This document shows positions 5,604-10,737 of a stretch of DNA of 10,737 bases, one piece after another. Position 1 is the stretch's first letter, and each line of letters opens with the position of its first letter. A program made the translations under genes and the position numbers. The notes below the pieces were generated by a model. It ran no database searches, had not been told where the DNA came from, and saw only the letters and a list, made by a program, of their open reading frames with translations. Origin of the DNA: Acidimicrobiia bacterium. Its GTDB lineage: Bacteria > Actinomycetota > Acidimicrobiia > Spongiisociales > JAENVV01. The DNA lies in NCBI GenBank assembly GCA_020352575.1, contig CP070681.1:787087-797823 (forward strand), in the 5' to 3' direction.

Positions 5604-5692
5604 CATCGTCAGCCCCCCGGACGACCTGGTTGGAAGGCCCCATTCACTCCGCCCGCTTCCTCCTGGAGTCATCGCTCGGGGGGCTGACCATG
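5604..5692 (+). ncRNA. Candidate rsmH leader hairpin sequestering the start codon
   Basis: GTCAGCCCCCCG (5608-5619) and CGGGGGGCTGAC (5677-5688) form a perfect 12-bp inverted repeat. Beyond one C-C mismatch, CAT (5604-5606) pairs with ATG (5690-5692), the rsmH start codon. Inward, a G-U pair and then CGA/TCG (5622-5624 with 5672-5674) add to the stem. The right arm contains the only G-rich ribosome-binding tract of rsmH, so the folded state would block its translation. The roughly 47-base apical region includes GGAAG/CTTCC, able to form a small inner helix (5632-5636 with 5656-5660). An actinobacterial 'mraW RNA motif' upstream of this gene is known; membership here is untested. A terminator role is less likely because no U-tract follows and coding starts within the arm. 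Confidence 0.6.
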
Positions 5693-6595
5693 CACCACAG
5701 CACCTATCACCGGCCCGTGATGGCGGGAGAGGTGATGCGGCTGCTCGGAGACGTGGAACGAGGCACCGTGATCGATGCGACGTACGGAGGTGGCGGGCAC
5801 GCCACGTTGCTGGCCGAGGCCGGCCACCGTGTCGTGGCATTCGACCGGGACCCCGATGTCCCCGCCCCCGGGCCCGGCATCACGCTCGTCCCGCGTCCGT
5901 TCGGTGAGATGGGCGATGCCCTCGACGAACTCGGCGTCGGTGCCATCGCCGGAGCGCTCTTCGACCTCGGCGTCAGTTCCCACCAACTCGACGAGGGGGA
6001 GCGCGGCTTCTCCTACCGCGACCCCGGCCCACTCGACATGCGCATGGACCGCCATGGAGCCACCTCGGCCGGCACGATCGTGAACGAGTGGCCCGAGGCC
6101 GACATCGCCCGCGTGCTCAGGGACTTCGGTGAGGAGCGCTTCAGTCGCCGCATCGCATCGGCGATCGTCGCAGCCCGCCCCATCGCTGACACCGTCGCCC
6201 TCTCACGCATCGTCACCGACGCCATCCCCGCCGCGACCCGACGCACCGGCGGGCACCCGGCCCGACGCACCTTCCAGGCGCTCCGCATCGCGGTGAACGA
6301 CGAACTCGGGGAGCTGCAGCGGGGCCTCGATGCCGCCCTCGCCCGCCTCGCCGAGGGAGGCCGTTGCGTCGTCATCTCCTACCACTCCCTCGAGGACCGG
6401 ATCGTGAAGCGTCGGTTCGCCGAGGAGGCAACCGGGTGCGTGTGCCCGCCGGAGTTCCCGACCTGCCAATGCGGTCGGACCGCCCGGGCCACGCTCCTCA
6501 CCCGCAAGCCGATCCGTCCCTCCGAGCAAGAGGTGGCGTCCAACCCCCGCGCCCGCAGCGCCCTGCTGCGCGCTGTCGAGAGGAATGCAGCATGA
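5690..6595 (+). CDS. rsmH: 16S rRNA (cytosine-1402-N4)-methyltransferase RsmH
   Basis: A 301-residue SAM-dependent enzyme (also called MraW) that methylates N4 of C1402 in the 30S P site. Family landmarks are all present: YHRPVMAGEV (6-15), the SAM loop DATYGGGGHATLL (29-41), FDRDP (51-55), FDLGVSSHQLDEGERGFSYR (91-110), GPLDMRMD (113-120), GGHPARRTFQALRIAVNDEL (187-206) and ISYHSLEDRIVK (229-240). A Cys cluster (250, 252, 259, 261) in the C-terminal part is common in the family. I chose the ATG at 5690, preceded by a G6 tract, because RsmH proteins start a few residues before HxPV; a TTG at 5630 would add 20 unconserved residues and lies inside the predicted hairpin loop. Its stop overlaps the next start as ATGA. 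Confidence 0.96.
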   Translation: MHHSTYHRPVMAGEVMRLLGDVERGTVIDATYGGGGHATLLAEAGHRVVAFDRDPDVPAPGPGITLVPRPFGEMGDALDELGVGAIAGALFDLGVSSHQLDEGERGFSYRDPGPLDMRMDRHGATSAGTIVNEWPEADIARVLRDFGEERFSRRIASAIVAARPIADTVALSRIVTDAIPAATRRTGGHPARRTFQALRIAVNDELGELQRGLDAALARLAEGGRCVVISYHSLEDRIVKRRFAEEATGCVCPPEFPTCQCGRTARATLLTRKPIRPSEQEVASNPRARSALLRAVERNAA

Positions 6596-6984
6596 CCGCA
6601 CGGGCCATCGGACGGGTCCGATCCTCCGGTTTGAGCGTCGTCAAGGGTCGTGCCCGGCTCCCACGGCTCGTCCTCGCCCCATGGATCCTCTACGTGGTGC
6701 TCCTCGCCGTCGGCTTCCTCGCCGTCGTGTACTCGCAGAGCGCCCTGAGCGCACGTGGCATCGCCCTCGCCGAGGTGCGAGCGGAAATCGCCGTCGCAGA
6801 GGCCGCATCCGATACCTTGCGACTCGAGATCGCAGCACTGCGGTCACCGCACAGGATTGCCACGGAGGCAGAGGCGCTCGGCATGCAACTTCCCACCATC
6901 GCCATCGAGACCCTCGTAGCCCCGGGTGTCCACGTCCCTGCCGAGACCACATGGACCTCCGAGCTCGTGACCGCCTCGCCCTGA
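6592..6984 (+). CDS. ftsL: FtsL-like septum formation protein
   Basis: A 130-residue single-pass membrane protein between rsmH and ftsI, the usual place for ftsL. A basic cytoplasmic N-terminus (1-24) precedes one membrane segment (about 25-47, LVLAPWILYVVLLAVGFLAVV). An alanine/glutamate-rich coiled-coil region (about 52-83) follows, then SPHRIATEAEALGMQLP (85-101), which matches the 'sp-x-ri-x-x-x-A-x-x-lGM-x-x-P' tail of FtsL/DivIC proteins. FtsL is a divisome scaffold that joins FtsB and FtsQ and helps activate FtsI-FtsW at the septum. The ATG overlaps the rsmH stop by four bases and AGGA lies upstream. Sequence identity within this family is always low, so the name rests on topology, the tail motif and gene order. 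Confidence 0.82.
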   Translation: MTARAIGRVRSSGLSVVKGRARLPRLVLAPWILYVVLLAVGFLAVVYSQSALSARGIALAEVRAEIAVAEAASDTLRLEIAALRSPHRIATEAEALGMQLPTIAIETLVAPGVHVPAETTWTSELVTASP

Positions 6985-7012
6985 CCGGGCGCTACCCCGG
7001 GGACGCCTGACC

Positions 7013-8725
7013 GTGCCGTCCGACCGCCCGGGTAGGTGGCGGCTCCTCATCCTCGGCGTGGCGCTCAGCCTCGTCTGGGCCTCTGTCGCCGTCCGGCTGT
7101 TCGACATCCAGGTCGTGCGTGCCGCCGAGCTCGAGGAGCAGGGCTTCGACCAGCGCCTCCGTTCAGTGGAGCTGTCGCCGCGCCGCGGGACCATCTACGA
7201 CCACGACGGCCGAGTGCTCGCCTTCACGATCGACGGCTCCAGCATCTACGCCCATCCGCACGAGGTCGACGACGTCATGTCCACTGCCCTCGGCCTGGCC
7301 GGGGTCCTCGGCGTCCCGATCGCCGACGTGGAGGCGCGCCTTCGAAGCGACAGTCCCTTCGTATGGGTTGAGCGCCAGGTGGAGCCCGACGTCGGCGATG
7401 CCGTGCTCGCACTCGAACTCCCCGGTGTGTACGCCGTCGACGAGCCGATGCGCGTGTACCCCGCTGGGTCATCGGTAGGGCACGTCGTCGGGTTCGTCGA
7501 CGTCGACGGGAATGGCATCGAGGGGCTCGAATACCACTTCGATGCGCAACTCAGGGGGCGTGCCGGCTTCCTCCAATACGAGAGCAGTCCGTCGGGCGTC
7601 CCGATCCTCCAGGGCCAGACCGTCGAGGTGGCCCGCGAGCCGGGTACCGACCTCGTCACCACCATCGACCTCTCCCTCAACGTCATCGCCGAGCAGGCAT
7701 GTGCCGACGGCGTCGAGCGCACCGGGGCGAAGCGCTGCTCGGTCGTGGTCCTCGACCCCGACACGGGCGCCGTGCTGTCGCTCGTCGTGACACCCGGCCT
7801 CGACCCCGTCGACCGGAGCACCCTCGACACCGAGACCCTGCTCTCGCGTATGGAGAACATGGCCATCCGCTCCCTCTACGAGCCGGGCTCGGTCATGAAG
7901 CTCGTGACGGTCTCCGCCGCCCTGGAGGAGGGAGTGGTGAGCCCCGACCACGCCTTCGAAGTCCCCGCGTTCATGGAGTTCGAGGATCCCGAACGGCCGG
8001 ACGACCCTTGGCGATTCGTCGACGTGAACCGCCATGAGACCGAAGTGATGACGGTGCGCGACATCGTCACACGGTCGTCGAACATCGGCACCATCCTCAT
8101 CCAGCGACGCCTCGGTGTCGAGTCACAGGCGTCCTACCTCGAGGCGTTCGGGTTCGGTGCCCCCACCGGCATCGACTACTCAGGCGAGCCGGTGGGCCAG
8201 GTGAACGTCGATCCGAGCTGCACCACCTGTGGGCCGTCGGCCGCCATCGGCTACGCCGTCAACACGACGTTGCTGCAGATGGCGACTGCCTTCGCCGTGG
8301 TTGCCAACGGCGGTGAGTGGGTCCAGCCGCACCTGGTCGGCGAGGTGCATGGCACCGACGGCGTGCTGGAGGCCGAGCCCGAGCGTCGGCGGGTGCTCAG
8401 CGAGAAGACCGCTGCGACGATGCGCAGCCTGCTCCTCAGCGTCGTCGAGTCCGATCGGGGGACGGGTCGCAACGCCGTGGTCGACGGCTACCTCGTCGGC
8501 GGCAAGACCGGTACGTCACGTGTCTTCGACGACGGGGCGTACCAAGAGGACCGCTTCATGGCGTCCTTCATCGGCATGGCTCCGATCGATGACCCCCGGC
8601 TCGTGGTCGCCGTCCTGATGGAGGAGCCCATCGAGGGGTACTACGGCGGCCAGGCCGCCGCTCCCGTGTTCTCCGAGGTGATGCTCAAGGCGCTCCACGC
8701 CCTCGGCGTCGAGCCCGATGCCTGA
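7013..8725 (+). CDS. ftsI: Peptidoglycan transpeptidase FtsI (class B penicillin-binding protein, PBP3-like)
   Basis: A 570-residue septal D,D-transpeptidase anchored by one N-terminal membrane segment (about 10-29). The pedestal domain starts around SPRRGTIYDHDGRVLA (55-70) and includes YPAGSSVGHVVGF (149-161). The transpeptidase domain carries all three motifs: SxxK in YEPGSVMK (Ser293, Lys296), SxN in RSSN (Ser355-Asn357) and KTG in VGGKTGTS (498-500). There are no PASTA domains. Four cysteines (230, 242, 403, 406) are predicted outside the membrane; the last two form a CTTC loop just before AAIGYAVNTTLLQMA. The GTG at 7013 lies 28 bases after ftsL; GGGGA about nine bases upstream is the likely ribosome-binding site, partly inside a 5-bp hairpin (6985-6989 with 6996-7000). 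Its end overlaps murE by eight bases. It acts with the FtsW polymerase in septal wall synthesis. Confidence 0.95.
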   Translation: MPSDRPGRWRLLILGVALSLVWASVAVRLFDIQVVRAAELEEQGFDQRLRSVELSPRRGTIYDHDGRVLAFTIDGSSIYAHPHEVDDVMSTALGLAGVLGVPIADVEARLRSDSPFVWVERQVEPDVGDAVLALELPGVYAVDEPMRVYPAGSSVGHVVGFVDVDGNGIEGLEYHFDAQLRGRAGFLQYESSPSGVPILQGQTVEVAREPGTDLVTTIDLSLNVIAEQACADGVERTGAKRCSVVVLDPDTGAVLSLVVTPGLDPVDRSTLDTETLLSRMENMAIRSLYEPGSVMKLVTVSAALEEGVVSPDHAFEVPAFMEFEDPERPDDPWRFVDVNRHETEVMTVRDIVTRSSNIGTILIQRRLGVESQASYLEAFGFGAPTGIDYSGEPVGQVNVDPSCTTCGPSAAIGYAVNTTLLQMATAFAVVANGGEWVQPHLVGEVHGTDGVLEAEPERRRVLSEKTAATMRSLLLSVVESDRGTGRNAVVDGYLVGGKTGTSRVFDDGAYQEDRFMASFIGMAPIDDPRLVVAVLMEEPIEGYYGGQAAAPVFSEVMLKALHALGVEPDA

Positions 8726-10142
8726 GCCACTCAGCACCCTCGCCGCCCTCGTGGGAGGGGAACTCCACGGCGACGGCACCGTGGTCATATCCGACGTCAC
8801 CCACGACAGCCGGATGGTCGAGCACGACGCCACCCTGTTCGTCGCCATGCCGGGCGCCCTTTTCGACGGCCACGAGTTCGTGGCGGACCTCGGGCCCGCC
8901 GCGCCCGTGGTGGTGGAACGGTGGCTCGAGCACCCGGGCCCGCAGATCCGCGTCGAGGACTCGCGAGCTGTCCTCGGCGTCCTCGCCGACGCCGTGCACG
9001 ATGCGCCGAGCGCATCGATGGAGGTGATCGGCGTCACGGGCACCAACGGGAAGACTTCCGTGACCCACCTCCTCGCCGACGTGCTGCGGGTCGCGGGCCG
9101 GACGCCTGCGGTCATCGGGACGACCGGCGTCTACACGGACGGTGCCTGGGCGCCACTCGCCCACACCACGCCGGAGGCATCCGACCTGCACCGACTCCTC
9201 CGTGACCTCCTGGACGCAGGCGTGGATGTCGTCTGCATGGAGGTCTCGTCCCACGCCCTCGCGCTCGGGCGGGTCGACGGCGTCCGGTTCCGCAGCGTGG
9301 CCTTCACGAACCTGTCCCACGACCACCTCGACTTCCACGGGTCGATGGAGGCCTACTTCGAGGCCAAGGCGACCCTCTTCACCCGCTCCGAGCACCGGGT
9401 CATCCACGTCGGCGGACCCTGGGGAGCACAGCTCGCCGACCGCGTTCCGTCGATACGCGTGGGGGAGGACCCCTCCGCCAGCGACATCGAAGCCGCCATT
9501 GATCGCACGTCGTTCGACCTGCGTTGGGGAGGTGAGTCGGCTGCCGTCCAGATCCCGTTCGGGGGGTCGTTCACCGTCGAGAACGCACTCGTGGCGGCCG
9601 GACTCGCACTGGACCTCGGACTGTCCCTCGACGACGTGGCCGCCGGGCTCCGGTCCGCCTCGCCGATCCCCGGTCGATTCGAGCCGGTCGTCGTCGGCCA
9701 ACCCTTCGGTGTGGTGGTCGACTACGCCCACAGCCCGGCTGCGATCACGGCGGCGATCGCATCGGCAGCGGCAGTGACGCGCGGCCGGGTCATCGCCGTG
9801 GTCGGCGCCGGTGGTGACCGGGACGTGGCCAAGCGTGCGCCGATGGGCGAGGCCGCTGGAGCAGCGGACGTGGTCGTGCTCACGAGCGACAACCCCCGCT
9901 CGGAGGACCCCGAAGCGATCATCGACGCAGTCGAGGTCGGTGCACGGTGCACCGACGCCGAGCTCCACCGGGAAGCCGACCGTGCCAGGGCCATTCGGAT
10001 TGCGTTGGCATTGGCCGACCGCGGCGATAGCGTCCTCATCCTCGGAAAGGGACACGAGGCGACCCAGGAGGTTGGAGGGCGCTTCGTGCCGTTCGACGAT
10101 CGGGACGTGGCCCGGTCGGTGCTCGAGGAGTCGTACCCGTGA
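8718..10142 (+). CDS. murE: UDP-MurNAc-tripeptide synthetase MurE, probably meso-diaminopimelate-adding
   Basis: A 474-residue cytoplasmic Mur ligase that adds the third amino acid to UDP-MurNAc-L-Ala-D-Glu using ATP. The N-terminal domain holds the UDP-site segment SDVTHDSRMV (25-34). The ATP loop is GVTGTNGKTS (105-114, Lys112), then TTPEA (150-154), EVSSHAL (175-181) and NLSHDHLDFHG (198-208). The lysine expected to be carbamylated is Lys217 in YFEAKATLF. The C-terminal domain has VVDYAHSP (333-340), VVGAGGDRD (361-369) and DNPRSEDP (391-398); the DNPR motif is the known mark of meso-diaminopimelate specificity, as opposed to lysine. All key residues are intact. The ATG overlaps the end of ftsI (ATGCCTGA), and the stop overlaps the mraY start as GTGA, so translation is coupled on both sides. 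Confidence 0.96.
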   Translation: MPEPLSTLAALVGGELHGDGTVVISDVTHDSRMVEHDATLFVAMPGALFDGHEFVADLGPAAPVVVERWLEHPGPQIRVEDSRAVLGVLADAVHDAPSASMEVIGVTGTNGKTSVTHLLADVLRVAGRTPAVIGTTGVYTDGAWAPLAHTTPEASDLHRLLRDLLDAGVDVVCMEVSSHALALGRVDGVRFRSVAFTNLSHDHLDFHGSMEAYFEAKATLFTRSEHRVIHVGGPWGAQLADRVPSIRVGEDPSASDIEAAIDRTSFDLRWGGESAAVQIPFGGSFTVENALVAAGLALDLGLSLDDVAAGLRSASPIPGRFEPVVVGQPFGVVVDYAHSPAAITAAIASAAAVTRGRVIAVVGAGGDRDVAKRAPMGEAAGAADVVVLTSDNPRSEDPEAIIDAVEVGARCTDAELHREADRARAIRIALALADRGDSVLILGKGHEATQEVGGRFVPFDDRDVARSVLEESYP

Positions 10143-10737
10143 TCTCGATGTTGGTGGCCGCTGCGGTGTCCTTCGTGGTGACCGCATCCACGACCCCGAT
10201 CGCCATCCGATTCCTCCGCAAGCGGAACATCGGGCAGTTCATCCGGGAAGACGTCGAGGGTCACTCCCACAAACACGGCACACCCACCATGGGTGGCGTC
10301 GTGATGATCGGGGCGGTGACGATCGGCTACTTCGTCTCCCACCTCTCGCTCTGGACCGCAGGCGTCGGATTCGACATGACCGTGCGTTCGTTCACCCCCG
10401 GCGGCCTCCTCGCCCTGTTCGCGTTCATCGGCATGGGTGTGATCGGCTTCCTCGATGACTGGTCGAAGGTGCGGGCCGAACGCAACCTCGGCCTCAACAA
10501 GCGGGCGAAGGCGGGTGGCCAGCTCATCATCGCGAGTGCCTTCACGTGGGGCGCATGGGCGGCAGACATCCCCTTCACGTTCGGGTTCGTGCGCCCGATC
10601 TGGGAAGGGCTCCCGCTCGTCGTCTTCGCGGTCCTCGTGCTCTTCATGCTCGTGGGTGCTGCCAACGCGGTGAACCTCACCGATGGCCTCGACGGCCTCG
10701 TGGCGGGCTCGGGCGCGCTCTCGTTCGGCGCCTACTC
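10139..10737 (+). CDS. mraY: Phospho-N-acetylmuramoyl-pentapeptide-transferase MraY (cut by right edge)
   Basis: The first 199 residues of the integral membrane enzyme that transfers phospho-MurNAc-pentapeptide to undecaprenyl phosphate, making lipid I. Visible landmarks are a first membrane helix (about 2-20), the conserved HSHKHGTPTMGG (42-53), the metal-binding pair in GFLDDWSK (Asp106-Asp107), the GLNKRAKAGGQ segment (118-128) and the NLTDGLDGL motif (179-187), each on a cytoplasmic loop between membrane helices as expected. The family is about 320-370 residues, so a bit over half is present. I chose the GTG at 10139, with GAGGAG eight bases upstream and a GTGA overlap with murE; an in-frame ATG at 10148 is the alternative. 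It directly follows murE, with no murF between. Confidence 0.95.
   Translation, partial: MISMLVAAAVSFVVTASTTPIAIRFLRKRNIGQFIREDVEGHSHKHGTPTMGGVVMIGAVTIGYFVSHLSLWTAGVGFDMTVRSFTPGGLLALFAFIGMGVIGFLDDWSKVRAERNLGLNKRAKAGGQLIIASAFTWGAWAADIPFTFGFVRPIWEGLPLVVFAVLVLFMLVGAANAVNLTDGLDGLVAGSGALSFGAY

Noticed and set aside
4963..5643. N-terminal extension of the HNH gene through mraZ to 5643
   Set aside because: The extra residues are antisense to mraZ and lack family similarity; the protein family begins at the GTG at 4962.
5630..5689. TTG start at 5630 for rsmH
   Set aside because: It has no convincing ribosome-binding site, adds residues not found in RsmH, and lies within the loop of the leader hairpin; the ATG at 5690 matches the family N-terminus.
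8685..10187. Long minus-strand open frame opposite murE (500 codons)
   Set aside because: It is antisense to a complete, motif-rich murE and has His/Arg/Gly-rich low-complexity composition typical of GC-rich shadow frames.

Overview
The window is high-GC DNA from an actinomycete-like bacterium. I infer Actinomycetota, possibly Acidimicrobiia, from the GC-rich codon use, the mraZ-rsmH-ftsL-ftsI-murE-mraY order, a meso-diaminopimelate-type MurE, and TANNNT -10 elements lying almost directly on start codons (leaderless style). The class-level assignment is a guess from gene style, not a proof.

Left block (1-3011, minus strand): an operon reading MoxR-type AAA+ ATPase, then a DUF58 protein, then a membrane protein of the DUF3488/TgpA transglutaminase type that runs off the left edge. 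The three genes overlap by 1 and 16 bases. In this widespread trio the ATPase probably acts as a chaperone for the envelope-associated DUF58 and transglutaminase partners.

Middle block (3083-4962): divergent from moxR are two small uncharacterised plus-strand genes coupled by a GTGA overlap. The first has a TATACT -10 element seven bases before its ATG. The second ends in an internally duplicated domain. They converge, four bases apart, with a minus-strand pair: an HNH endonuclease and, downstream of it, a small resolvase-fold protein whose catalytic serine and both active-site arginines are replaced.

Right block (5131-10737, plus strand): the division and cell wall (dcw) cluster mraZ, rsmH, ftsL-like, ftsI (class B PBP), murE and mraY (cut by the right edge). 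murF, often found between murE and mraY, is absent there. From rsmH onward the genes overlap or nearly abut, so they form one transcription unit.

Two regulatory structures stand out. Upstream of mraZ is an array of seven GTGG units, plus two weaker CTGG units, spaced 9-11 bp apart and running through the -35/-10 promoter; it looks like an unusually long MraZ operator. Between mraZ and rsmH a long inverted repeat (12 perfect bp plus flanking pairs) would lock the rsmH ribosome-binding G-tract and ATG into a hairpin. This is a candidate cis-regulatory RNA that may be related to the known actinobacterial mraW RNA motif. No tRNA, rRNA, CRISPR array or insertion sequence is visible.
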